From contig JAHJDS010000196.1 in assembly GCA_018812395.1 (NCBI GenBank), positions 1-7,188 of the forward strand: a DNA stretch of 7,188 nucleotides, given 5' to 3'. Shown piece after piece: positions 1 through 6,228 of the stretch. The notes beneath the pieces were generated by a model. That model did no database searches. It saw only the letters and a list, made by a program, of their open reading frames with translations, and was not told the origin of the DNA. Position 1 is the first letter of the stretch; each line of letters opens with the position of its first letter. Source of the DNA: Pseudomonadota bacterium (GTDB lineage: Bacteria > Desulfobacterota > Desulfarculia > Desulfarculales > JAHJDS01). Made by a program: the position numbers and the translations under genes.

Positions 1-1181
1 CACTCGACCTCGAAATCCGAACCATCCTGGGGCACCGGCCGGCACCGTCCCGATTCGTCGGGTTCGCCCAGGGTGCACTCGAGGCACTTGACGCCCATGA
101 CCCGGCCTTCCCGGTCGCCCGCGAACTCGATGGGCGCCGACAGGAGCCTGAACTCGACGCCCTCCTCCTCGGCGTGGTGGATCTCCTCGGCCCGGGCGGG
201 CATCTCGTCCCGGGAGCGGCGGTAGATGATGGTCACATGCTCCGCGCCCATCCTCAGGGCCGTCCGGGCCGAGTCCATGGCCACGTTGCCCGCCCCGAAC
301 ACGGCCACGTTTTTGCCCTCGACGATGGGCGTGTCGTACTCGGGGAAACGGTAGGCCTTCATCAAATTGGACCGGGTCAGATACTCGTTGGCCGAATAAA
401 TCCCGATCAGGTTCTCGCCGGGCACGCCCAGGAAACGGGGCAGGCCGGCGCCCACGCCCAAAAAGACGGCGTCAAAGCCCAACTCCTCGAACAACTCGTC
501 AATGCCGTAGGTCCGGCCGATGACCTGGTTCATCTGGAACTCGACGCCCAGCTTGGCCAGGTAATCGCACTCGGCCTGGACAATGGCCTTGGGCAGCCTG
601 AACTCGGGGATGCCGTAGACCAGGACTCCGCCCGGGGCGTGGAAGGCCTCGAATGCGGTCACGTCATGCCCCTCGAGGATCAGGTCGCCGGCCACGGTCA
701 GCCCGGCCGGACCGGCCCCGACCACGGCCACCTTCTTGCCGGTCTTGGCCTTGAGCTTGGGCAGGACCATCTCGCCTTGGGCCCGGTTCCAGTCGGCCAC
801 GAACCGTTCGAGGCGGCCGATGGCCACCGGGTCGTCTTTCTTGCCGACGATGCACTTGATCTCGCACTGGTCCTCCTGGGGACAGACCCGGCCGCAGACC
901 GCGGGGAGCGCATTTTTTTCCTGCAGCCGCCCGATGGCCCCGGCGAAGTCGCCCTGGGCGATGAACCCGATGAATCCGGGGATGTCGATTTCGACCGGGC
1001 AGCCCGAAACGCAGGACGGCTTCTTGCACTGGAGGCACCGGCCGGCCTCGAGCATGGCCGTTTCCTCGGAGTAGCCCAGGGGCACCTCGTCGAAGTTCTT
1101 GGCCCTGACCTCGGGCGCCTGCTCGGGCATGGGTTGGCGTGGGACTTTTTCCTTTTTCTTCTTTTCCGGCGCATCGGTCAT
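1..1181 (-). CDS. nfnB: NfnB, large subunit of NADH-dependent ferredoxin:NADP+ oxidoreductase (3' part cut by window edge)
   Basis: Cytoplasmic FAD/Fe-S subunit related to the glutamate synthase small chain. With NfnA it couples NADH and reduced ferredoxin to reduction of two NADP+ by electron bifurcation/confurcation (family knowledge). I translated 393 codons from the ATG at 1181-1179, with no stop before the left edge; family members are about 460-480 aa, so roughly 70-80 residues are missing. After a Lys-rich start there are two cysteine groups, C49/C52/C57/C61 (followed by Pro) and C96/C100/C106/C110, for two [4Fe-4S] clusters. Next come a flavin dinucleotide fold, VVGAGPAG at 153-160, and a second dinucleotide fold, FGAGNVAMD at 295-303, followed by RRSRDEMPAR at 321-330 for NADP(H). 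The start is 18 bp after the nfnA stop, with GGAGG 8 nt upstream, so it is the second gene of an operon. Older annotations call such proteins sulfide dehydrogenase alpha subunit or glutamate synthase small subunit. A true GltD is less likely because the partner is NfnA and not a large glutamate synthase. Confidence 0.93.
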   Translation of the reverse strand, partial: MTDAPEKKKKEKVPRQPMPEQAPEVRAKNFDEVPLGYSEETAMLEAGRCLQCKKPSCVSGCPVEIDIPGFIGFIAQGDFAGAIGRLQEKNALPAVCGRVCPQEDQCEIKCIVGKKDDPVAIGRLERFVADWNRAQGEMVLPKLKAKTGKKVAVVGAGPAGLTVAGDLILEGHDVTAFEAFHAPGGVLVYGIPEFRLPKAIVQAECDYLAKLGVEFQMNQVIGRTYGIDELFEELGFDAVFLGVGAGLPRFLGVPGENLIGIYSANEYLTRSNLMKAYRFPEYDTPIVEGKNVAVFGAGNVAMDSARTALRMGAEHVTIIYRRSRDEMPARAEEIHHAEEEGVEFRLLSAPIEFAGDREGRVMGVKCLECTLGEPDESGRCRPVPQDGSDFEVE

Positions 1182-1199
1182 GGTCAGATCCTCCGGGGC

Positions 1200-2033
1200 C
1201 TACTTCTTGGCTTGTTTGTAGCGGTCCCAGGATTGCTTTTCCCACTCGAGGTAGGCCGCCTGGCGCTGCATCAACTCGTCGAAATCGCACTTGTGGCCGT
1301 CGAACTCGGGTCCGTCCACGCAGGCGAATCTTGTGACCCCGTCCACCGTCACCCGGCAGCAGCCGCACATCCCAGTGCCGTCGACCATGATCGGGTTGAG
1401 GCTGACCATCGTCGGGACCTTGAACTCCTCGGTCAGTTTGCAGGTGAACTTCATCATCGGCACCGGGCCGATGACCACCGCCAGCTTGACGTCCGGGTTT
1501 TCGGTGAGGGTGTCCTTGAGCTGCTCGGTGACGAAGCCTGGTCGGCCGTAGGTGCCGTCGTCGGTGCACACGAACAACTCGTGGCTGGCGGCCTTCATCT
1601 TGTCTTCCAGGATGAGCAGGTCCTTGGTCCGGGCGCCGATGATGGCGATGACGTGGTTGCCGGCGTCCTTGAGGCCGCGGGTGATGGGGTGCAGCACGGC
1701 CACGCCCGTGCCGCCGCCGACGCAGACGACCTTGCCCACGTTGTCGAGGTGGGTGGGTTGTCCCAGCGGGCCGACCACGTCGGCGTAGCCCTGGCCGACC
1801 TCCATGTCGGCGAACATGGCCGTCGATTTGCCGACGACCTGGTAGATAATGGTCACGGTCCCCTTTTCGGGATTGGCGTCGGCCATGGTCAGGGGGATGC
1901 GTTCACCGGTCTCGTTGGCCCGGATGATTACGAACTGCCCCGGCTTGGCCTTTTGGGCGATGAGGGGGGCCTCGATTTCGTTCATGACCACGGTGCCTTG
2001 GGCCATGACTTCCTTATCGACGATGCGGTGCAT
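1200..2033 (-). CDS. nfnA: NfnA, small subunit of NADH-dependent ferredoxin:NADP+ oxidoreductase
   Basis: FAD- and [2Fe-2S]-containing subunit of the ferredoxin-NADP reductase/PyrK type. In the Nfn complex it binds NAD(H) and passes single electrons to NfnB (family knowledge). The protein is 277 aa, the normal length. Visible parts: an N-terminal beta-barrel FAD domain with EAPLIAQKAKPGQF at 21-34 and RIPLT at 45-49; a nucleotide-binding loop, VGGGTG, at 105-110; and a C-terminal cluster site with D218, C223, C226 and C238. The Asp plus three Cys spacing is the one known for NfnA, whereas PyrK uses four Cys. I chose the ATG at 2033-2031 because GGGAGG lies 5 nt upstream and the N-terminus matches the family. 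An in-frame GTG at 2093 would add 20 residues but falls inside the proposed promoter, so it is unlikely. First gene of nfnA-nfnB. Old name: sulfide dehydrogenase beta subunit. Confidence 0.94.
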   Translation of the reverse strand: MHRIVDKEVMAQGTVVMNEIEAPLIAQKAKPGQFVIIRANETGERIPLTMADANPEKGTVTIIYQVVGKSTAMFADMEVGQGYADVVGPLGQPTHLDNVGKVVCVGGGTGVAVLHPITRGLKDAGNHVIAIIGARTKDLLILEDKMKAASHELFVCTDDGTYGRPGFVTEQLKDTLTENPDVKLAVVIGPVPMMKFTCKLTEEFKVPTMVSLNPIMVDGTGMCGCCRVTVDGVTRFACVDGPEFDGHKCDFDELMQRQAAYLEWEKQSWDRYKQAKK

Positions 2034-2083
2034 ACCTTCCTCCCGGGATACGTGTATTTTACTGGAGGTGGCTGAATTTGAAT

Positions 2084-2112
2084 TGTCTAGCACAAGGGGC
2101 GGGGGCTGTCAA
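2084..2112 (-). promoter_or_regulatory. Probable sigma-70 promoter of nfnAB
   Basis: On the minus strand a perfect -35 TTGACA (2112-2107) is followed by a 17-bp spacer and a weak -10 TAGACA (2089-2084, 3/6 match). An alternative -10, GACAAT, lies two bases further on. This would start transcription near 2077, leaving a leader of about 44 nt before the nfnA ATG. A short inverted repeat, TTGT-N5-ACAA, overlaps the -10 region and could be part of an operator; it does not have the spacing of a Rex site. Confidence 0.55.
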
Positions 2113-2242
2113 AACTAATTCGAGGGTATTCGCAGGGGAATGGGCCCACCCGCTGGATTCATTCGTTTTTTTAACGTGAGCCGCCGGCTGGATCGGGTAG
2201 GTAGGTTCCCGACGGAGAGGCCTTGGGTCCAATAGGCTGGAA

Positions 2243-2815
2243 TCATTTCTTCTTCATGATGGCCCGCCAGCCGGTCAGGGATTGCATCACCGGACGAAAG
2301 ACCTTGCTGACCGAACCGGCCTGCTCGGTGATATAGAAGCTTTCCGGATCGATGGAGTTGACCAGGGGGATGACCTTTTTCAGGTCCTTGCGGCGGCAGA
2401 CCAGATACACCTCGGTGACCGGTCCGGACCGGCCGCGGCCATGGAAAGTGGTCACGGCGAACCCCTCGTCTCTCAGCCTGGTGGCCATCTGTTGGCCCCA
2501 GCGACGACTGAGGACGCGGAGGACGATGTGTCCCATGGCCAAACGTCTTTCCAGCTTGATGCCGACGACGTTGCCCGTGGAAAAACCCAGGGCAAAGAAC
2601 ACGGCCAGGATGGGCTCGACCATGATTCGCTGGAGCACGGCCGAAATGACCGCCAACCACAGGCTGATTTCGATCAGGCCCAGAAAAAAGGAAAGTGTCG
2701 TTCGACCATGGACGATGCTGATGGTTCGCAGGGTACCCATGCTCACATCAGCGATCCGGGCGAAAAAAATGCCGAAACCGAGTAAAATCGTTGGCCAGGT
2801 AAGTCCAAGTTCCAT
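2243..2815 (-). CDS. UPF0316 family membrane protein with C-terminal DUF2179 domain
   Basis: 190-aa predicted inner-membrane protein of unknown function, of the type annotated as UPF0316 (B. subtilis YebE-like). Three hydrophobic segments lie at about residues 7-24, 41-61 and 67-85. Between and after them are the conserved-looking stretches ADVSMGTLRTISIVHGR (22-38), GLIEISLW (46-53) and GFSTGNVVGIKLERRLAMG (77-95). A soluble, basic C-terminal part (about 100-180) has the alternating strand/helix character of DUF2179, a small cytosolic domain also found in YitT-type transporters. The ATG at 2815 is preceded by AAGGGGTGATC, an acceptable Shine-Dalgarno, and by a promoter-like sequence. It reads towards nfnAB, 150 bp upstream of that promoter, and is divergent from ferritin. 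Read-through into nfnAB is possible because I see no convincing terminator after its stop. Family assignment is firm; the cellular role is unknown. Confidence 0.88.
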   Translation of the reverse strand: MELGLTWPTILLGFGIFFARIADVSMGTLRTISIVHGRTTLSFFLGLIEISLWLAVISAVLQRIMVEPILAVFFALGFSTGNVVGIKLERRLAMGHIVLRVLSRRWGQQMATRLRDEGFAVTTFHGRGRSGPVTEVYLVCRRKDLKKVIPLVNSIDPESFYITEQAGSVSKVFRPVMQSLTGWRAIMKKK

Positions 2816-2866
2816 TTTTGATCACCCCTTTGTGGGAGGGTTTTTACGTGTTCCTGATTTGCCTGG

Positions 2867-2895
2867 ATTATCATGGGGGAGCGATCGAAAATCAA
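2867..2895 (-). promoter_or_regulatory. Probable sigma-70 promoter of the UPF0316 gene
   Basis: On the minus strand -35 TTGATT (2895-2890, 4/6) is separated by exactly 17 bp from -10 GATAAT (2872-2867, 5/6). The predicted start is near 2860, giving a leader of about 45 nt before the ATG at 2815. It lies in the 190-bp divergent region shared with ferritin. Confidence 0.5.
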
Positions 2896-2938
2896 GGCAT
2901 GGTCGTCCGCCACCCGGGCCCCATGTCGGCCATACCAC

Positions 2939-2948
2939 TGGTCGACCA
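2939..2948. repeat. 10-bp perfect palindrome upstream of ferritin
   Basis: TGGTCGACCA is a perfect inverted repeat about 60 bp upstream of the ferritin ATG and about 45 bp upstream of the proposed UPF0316 -35 element. It could be a half or core operator for either divergent gene, or chance in GC-rich DNA. It does not resemble a Fur box. Confidence 0.25.
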
Positions 2949-3005
2949 AGGCTGATTATGCTAGTTTGAAGGCAACCGATTAAATCTTGCAAGGAAGAAC
3001 GCGCC

Positions 3006-3521
3006 ATGCTCAGCCAAAAAATGGAAGAGGCCATAAACGCCCAGATTAACGCCGAACTCTACTCGGCCTACCTTTACCTATCCATGGCCACCTGGTTCGA
3101 GGAGCAGCAGTTGCCCGGGTTTTCCGTCTGGATGCGGGTCCAGGCCAAGGAGGAAATGACCCACGCCCTCCGGTTCCACAACTTTGTCAATGACCGGGGC
3201 GGCCGGGTCAAGCTGACCCCCATCGACGGCCCGCCCACGGACTGGGACTCGCCCCTGGCCGTGTTCGAGGCGACGCTGGCCCACGAGCAGAAGGTCACCG
3301 GCCTGATCAACGACCTGATGGCCCTGGCCATCGAGGAAAACGACTTCGCCTCCCAAGGTTTTTTGGGCTGGTTCGTGGACGAGCAGGTCGAGGAGGAGGC
3401 CGGTGCCACTGACCTGGTGGGCAAGATGAAGCTGATGCAGGACGCGCCCGGCGGCCTGTTCATGCTGGACAAGGACCTGGCCGCCCGCATTTTCACGCCG
3501 CCGGCGGACATGGTCGTCTGA
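3006..3521 (+). CDS. ftnA: Ferritin (non-haem, FtnA type)
   Basis: 171-aa four-helix-bundle iron-storage protein, expected to form a cytoplasmic 24-subunit shell that oxidises Fe(II) and stores it as a ferric mineral. All iron ligands of the bacterial ferroxidase centre sit at the same residue numbers as in E. coli FtnA: E17, E50, H53, E94, Q127 and E130 for the dinuclear site, and E49, E126 and E129 for the third (C) site; Y24 is also present. Length is full. The ATG at 3006 has AAGGA ending about 10 nt upstream, a slightly long but usable spacing. It stands alone between a divergent UPF0316 gene and, 66 bp downstream, an unnamed gene on the same strand. I see no convincing -35/-10 pair or Fur/PerR box in the upstream 190 bp, so its regulation cannot be read here. 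Bacterioferritin is less likely given the ferritin-type ligand set. Confidence 0.95.
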   Translation: MLSQKMEEAINAQINAELYSAYLYLSMATWFEEQQLPGFSVWMRVQAKEEMTHALRFHNFVNDRGGRVKLTPIDGPPTDWDSPLAVFEATLAHEQKVTGLINDLMALAIEENDFASQGFLGWFVDEQVEEEAGATDLVGKMKLMQDAPGGLFMLDKDLAARIFTPPADMVV

Positions 3522-3527
3522 TCGTTT

Positions 3528-3570
3528 CGGGCGCCTGATCGGATTTTCGGACCGCCAGGTCTTGCGCCCG
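3528..3570 (+). other. Inverted repeat/hairpin between ferritin and the next gene
   Basis: CGGGCGC (3528-3534) pairs perfectly with GCGCCCG (3564-3570), and the inner CCTG (3534-3537) can pair with CAGG (3556-3559). Together these make a GC-rich imperfect stem beginning 6 bp after the ferritin stop. No T-run follows, so it is not a classical intrinsic terminator. It may protect the ferritin mRNA 3' end or reduce read-through into the downstream pair of genes. Confidence 0.35.
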
Positions 3571-3587
3571 GGGAACCGCGCTGACGT

Positions 3588-4403
3588 ATGCCGCCGCCGG
3601 AACCAAATATCGCCTGGCTGTTCGACACGCTGGCCTGGCTGCTCCGGGCCCAGGGCGGCGCCCGCTTTTTGCAGGCCCGCCGCCTGGTTCGCCCCGAGGA
3701 CTTCCCGGTCCAGGGACCGGCCGGGCCCGCCCTGGCGGCCAGGGTCCTGGAGCTGGTCAAGCGCCTGGCCGGCCTCGAACACCTGCCCACGACGCTGGCC
3801 CGGGCCGAATCGCCGGTTAGGTCCCTGGCCGAGGCCATGGGCGGGGTGCCTTTGGAGGCCATGTCCGAGCCCTGCCCGATCGAGGAGTCCCTGGCCGACG
3901 ACCCCGACGAGGCGGTCATTCTCTATCAGGATGATCAGCTGGACGATCTCTCCCGCCTGGTGGCCTGGTTCGCCCACGAGTTGGGGCGGGTGGTGGTCCG
4001 GCGGGCCGGGTCCGAGCCGCCGGGGGCCGAGGCCGGCCCTCGGGGACGCGAATTGGCCGCCGACGTGGCCGCGGTCCTGTTCGGCTTCGGCCTGTTCATG
4101 GTCGGGGCGGCCTGGCGATTCGAGCGACTGACGCCGGTCGGGCCCAACGCCTTATTGGGACTGGGCCTGGGCGGCGGCTGGCGGGCCTCGGTCCAGGGGT
4201 GCCTGGGCCAGGAGGACTTGGCCTATGCCCTGGCCGTGTTCTGTGGCCTGATAGACCTCGACGCGTCCGAGGTCCTGCCCTTTTTGGGGGAAAACGCCCG
4301 GGCCTATTTCCAGGAGGCGGCCCGGGACCTGGATCAACGCGGCGATTTTTTGGTTCGTCTCAGAAGGCTGACCATGACCGGGGAAGGGGAGGAATCAAGA
4401 TGA
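3588..4403 (+). CDS. Unnamed protein with a decayed HExxH-like (HELGR) motif
   Basis: 271-aa protein with no signal peptide that I cannot assign to a named gene. In the middle is WFAHELGR (127-134), then GRELAADVAAVLFGFGLFM (153-171). This resembles the layout of metallopeptidase-like hypothetical proteins in which an HExxH helix is followed by an E-x3-D helix and a GFG-F segment. Here the second zinc His is Arg134; H130, E131, E155 and D159 remain. After a Gly-rich stretch (190-197), LAYALAVFCGL (211-221) and an acidic helical C-terminus resemble the tail of the same hypothetical family, from memory. The hydrophobic segment at 160-176 looks more like a buried helix than a certain membrane span. 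The start ATG at 3588 has only a weak, distant GGGGA. Its TGA overlaps the next ATG (ATGA), so the two products are probably made together. The function is unknown; a lost or altered peptidase activity is inference. Confidence 0.8.
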   Translation: MPPPEPNIAWLFDTLAWLLRAQGGARFLQARRLVRPEDFPVQGPAGPALAARVLELVKRLAGLEHLPTTLARAESPVRSLAEAMGGVPLEAMSEPCPIEESLADDPDEAVILYQDDQLDDLSRLVAWFAHELGRVVVRRAGSEPPGAEAGPRGRELAADVAAVLFGFGLFMVGAAWRFERLTPVGPNALLGLGLGGGWRASVQGCLGQEDLAYALAVFCGLIDLDASEVLPFLGENARAYFQEAARDLDQRGDFLVRLRRLTMTGEGEESR

Positions 4404-5194
4404 CCAGCCGGGAACTGACCGACCAAGCCAAGGCTGCGGCCTTGGCAAACGGGGCTGACCTGGTCGGCGTGGTGTTGACCAAAGATTTACCCGAGCACGC
4501 CGAGAGCATGGACCGGATCTTGCCCGGGGCCAAAAGCGTCCTGATCACCGCCGCCCGCCACTGTCTGAGCGCCATTTGCTCGGCCAATAACGAGGCGAGT
4601 CAGTTCGACACCGGCCACACCTATGCCCAGTGCGGCCGGGCGGCCCTGGCCGCGGCGCGATTTTTTGAGGACAGAGGTCACCCGGCCGTGGCCGTGCCGG
4701 CCTTCATCCCCCTGGACATGGCCGCGCCCAAGAAGGGTATGCGCGGCGAGATCTGCTGGCGCCGGGCCGGGGTCCGGGCCGGTCTGGGGTCCTACGGCGA
4801 CAACGGCCTGCTGATCACCCCCGAGTTCGGGGCGGCGGTCCGTCTGTCAGGGATGGTGACCACGGCCGAACTGGAGCCCGGCCGGCCGCTCGGCGAGGAT
4901 GTCTGCGACCACTGCGGCCAATGCCTAGAGGCGTGTCCGGCTCAGGCCCTGTCCGGCGAGGGGAAGATCAACAAGAAGAAATGCGGGGATCACATCTTTC
5001 AGTTCGGCTTCCGCTATTTTCAGGATTTCATCCGGGGCCTGATGGACCGGCCGACAGAGGACGTCCGGGAGGTCGTCGAGGGCCACGGCCTGCGCGAGTT
5101 GTGGCAGAACTTCATGACCGGCAATTATTACTATTGTTGGGACTGCCAGACCCAATGTCCGGCGGCCAAGATGCCCGACCGGGAAACGGCCTGA
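4400..5194 (+). CDS. QueG-like (COG1600) iron-sulfur protein, short form
   Basis: 264-aa cytoplasmic Fe-S protein related to epoxyqueuosine reductase. Visible signatures: RRAGVRAGLGSYGDNGLLITPEF (121-143 region), matching the QueG-family AGLGxxGxxxLLIT block; a ferredoxin motif C169-x2-C172-x2-C175-x3-C179-P; a lone C195 after a Lys run; and C246-x2-C249-x3-C253-P. These eight cysteines correspond to the two [4Fe-4S] clusters of QueG. True QueG is longer (over 300 aa), and the segment between C195 and C246 here (FQFGFRYFQDFIRGLMDR) does not look like the QueG sequence, so a tRNA-modifying role is uncertain. A reductase or corrinoid-linked redox role is only inference. The start is taken at 4400 because GGGGAGG sits about 7-8 nt upstream and the family N-terminus begins there; an ATG at 4199 in frame would lie inside the preceding gene. 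It overlaps that gene by 4 bp (ATGA), implying translational coupling, and is convergent with the DUF362 gene. Confidence 0.85.
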   Translation: MTSRELTDQAKAAALANGADLVGVVLTKDLPEHAESMDRILPGAKSVLITAARHCLSAICSANNEASQFDTGHTYAQCGRAALAAARFFEDRGHPAVAVPAFIPLDMAAPKKGMRGEICWRRAGVRAGLGSYGDNGLLITPEFGAAVRLSGMVTTAELEPGRPLGEDVCDHCGQCLEACPAQALSGEGKINKKKCGDHIFQFGFRYFQDFIRGLMDRPTEDVREVVEGHGLRELWQNFMTGNYYYCWDCQTQCPAAKMPDRETA

Positions 5195-5209
5195 TCCGGC
5201 GCTCCGGAT
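5194..5209. terminator. Small hairpin between convergent genes (possible weak bidirectional terminator)
   Basis: ATCCGG (5194-5199) and CCGGAT (5204-5209) form a perfect 6-bp stem with a CGCT loop, directly after the QueG-like stop and 13 bp from the end of the opposing DUF362 gene. Position and symmetry fit a shared transcription end, but no T-run follows on either strand, so an intrinsic terminator is not proven. Confidence 0.35.
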
Positions 5210-5221
5210 TGGGCAGGCTCC

Positions 5222-6127
5222 TCAGCCCTGGGCCAGAATGGTCGCCACCTGGTCCCGATACAGGGCGCCGGCCTGGTCCGCGGCCCGAAGGTCGATGTCA
5301 ACCGGTGAACCGGGACCGAGACCGAGTTCCACCGCCCGAGCGATCTGCTCCTGCTCGAAGATCGGGGTGTCCATGATCGCCCGGTTGGCACCAAGGCGCT
5401 TGAGGCAGGCCAGGCCGACCGCGTCCAGGGCCACCCGGTTGGTCGCGGCCAACATGACCGCGCCTTTTTTTCGCTCACCGGTCATCGGCCCGCCGTCCAC
5501 AAAGGCGTCCACTCCGTCCAAAACGATCAGGTCCGGACTAAAGGCGGTGTTGATCTCGGCGATCATCAGCCGCTGGTGGGCCGAGGCGTGCAGGGCGCTC
5601 ATGTACTGGGGCATCTGCCCCTGGCCGGGCAGGCACCCCACGCCCAGCTTGAGGGACATGGTGAACACCCCGCCGTAGGCGTGGGTCTTGAGGCAGCAGG
5701 TCTCGACCACGGATTCGGCCTCCAAGACCGGCCGGGCCACCCGGAACCCGTGGGGCCAGTGATGGCCGGGCTTCTTGATCTCGATCCAGTCTGACTGAGG
5801 CAGGTCGTCGAAGATGATGACCGTCACGTCCTTTTCTTGGAGCAGGGGCAGGATGCCCTTTTGCTCGAGCACCTGGGCCGTGGACTGCCAGGACCGCTCG
5901 CCAATGGTGATCGAGGCCGCGCCCAATCCCCACAGCTCGTCGATCAGGCTTATGAGGGTCTCGTTGTCCGTGGACCCAGGCGCCGGGTCGGCGGTGTTGT
6001 AGTTGGGCTTGAGCAGGATCTTTCGGCCCTTGATCGGATTGTCGTCTGAATCGAGGTTCAGGGCGGCCAGGGCGGTCTGGACGCCGGCCGTCCGGTCAGC
6101 GGTGTGAGCGAGGGTGACAACGTTCAT
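5222..6127 (-). CDS. DUF362 domain-containing protein
   Basis: 301-aa protein of the DUF362 family (COG2006), of unknown biochemical function, often encoded in anaerobes and frequently joined to a ferredoxin domain. Family hallmarks seen: LLKPNYN (38-44), the IGERS block (75-79), CCLKTHAYGG (144-153), FTMSLKLGVG (155-164), LDGVDAFVDGGPMTG (203-217) and VALDAVG (232-238). This version is the bare domain: there is no CxxCxxCxxxCP ferredoxin motif, and neither a signal peptide nor a Tat motif at the N-terminus, so it should be cytoplasmic. The few cysteines (C144, C145, C165, C241) do not form a recognisable cluster site. The ATG at 6127 follows AGGGGAGACC, a strong Shine-Dalgarno with short spacing. 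It is convergent with the QueG-like gene (27-bp gap) and divergent from the sigma-factor gene. The role is unknown. Confidence 0.88.
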   Translation of the reverse strand: MNVVTLAHTADRTAGVQTALAALNLDSDDNPIKGRKILLKPNYNTADPAPGSTDNETLISLIDELWGLGAASITIGERSWQSTAQVLEQKGILPLLQEKDVTVIIFDDLPQSDWIEIKKPGHHWPHGFRVARPVLEAESVVETCCLKTHAYGGVFTMSLKLGVGCLPGQGQMPQYMSALHASAHQRLMIAEINTAFSPDLIVLDGVDAFVDGGPMTGERKKGAVMLAATNRVALDAVGLACLKRLGANRAIMDTPIFEQEQIARAVELGLGPGSPVDIDLRAADQAGALYRDQVATILAQG

Positions 6128-6171
6128 GGTCTCCCCTGGGCGAGGCTCGTGGTTAAAGACTGCTATGGCTA

Positions 6172-6200
6172 ATTACAACCCAACTCGCTGGCCGACGCAA
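6172..6200 (-). promoter_or_regulatory. Possible sigma-70 promoter of the DUF362 gene
   Basis: On the minus strand -35 TTGCGT (6200-6195, 3/6) and -10 TGTAAT (6177-6172, 5/6) are separated by 17 bp. Transcription would start near 6165, giving a leader of about 38 nt. The -35 match is weak. Confidence 0.38.
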
Positions 6201-6228
6201 CCTCGGCTCGTGGCGCGGCAAGCGATTC

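Noticed and set aside
174..2075. A 633-codon open frame on the plus strand antisense to nfnB and nfnA
   Set aside because: It is a GC-driven shadow: its composition (Asp, Gly, His, Leu and Val rich, low complexity) matches no family, while both minus-strand frames carry full sets of family motifs.
2034..2093. Upstream GTG start for nfnA at 2093
   Set aside because: It overlaps the predicted -10 and transcription start. The ATG at 2033 has a strong Shine-Dalgarno and the family-typical N-terminus.
2138..2172. GAATG/CATTC stem with a T7 run on the plus strand (possible terminator)
   Set aside because: The stem is only 5 bp with a 17-nt loop, and the T-run is on the plus strand, where no gene ends. 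For the minus-strand UPF0316 gene it would be an A-run, so it cannot be its terminator.
2931..3005. Search for a ferritin promoter and Fur/PerR box (TATGCT at 2957-2962, TTGAAG at 2966-2971)
   Set aside because: TATGCT has no acceptable -35 at 16-18 bp, TTGAAG has no -10 before the ribosome binding site, and no Fur- or PerR-like palindrome is present.
2822..3034. A 70-codon minus-strand frame overlapping the ferritin start
   Set aside because: It runs across the promoter region and into the well-supported ferritin gene, and its sequence shows no recognisable domain.
3074..3977. Two long minus-strand frames (about 280-300 codons) opposite ferritin and the HELGR gene
   Set aside because: They are antisense shadows; the 3' half of ferritin on the plus strand has all its ligand residues, and the shadow proteins are low-complexity.
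6211..6223. TGGCGCGGCAAGC as a sigma-54 promoter
   Set aside because: The GG and GC elements are 8 bp apart instead of 10, so the -24/-12 spacing is wrong.
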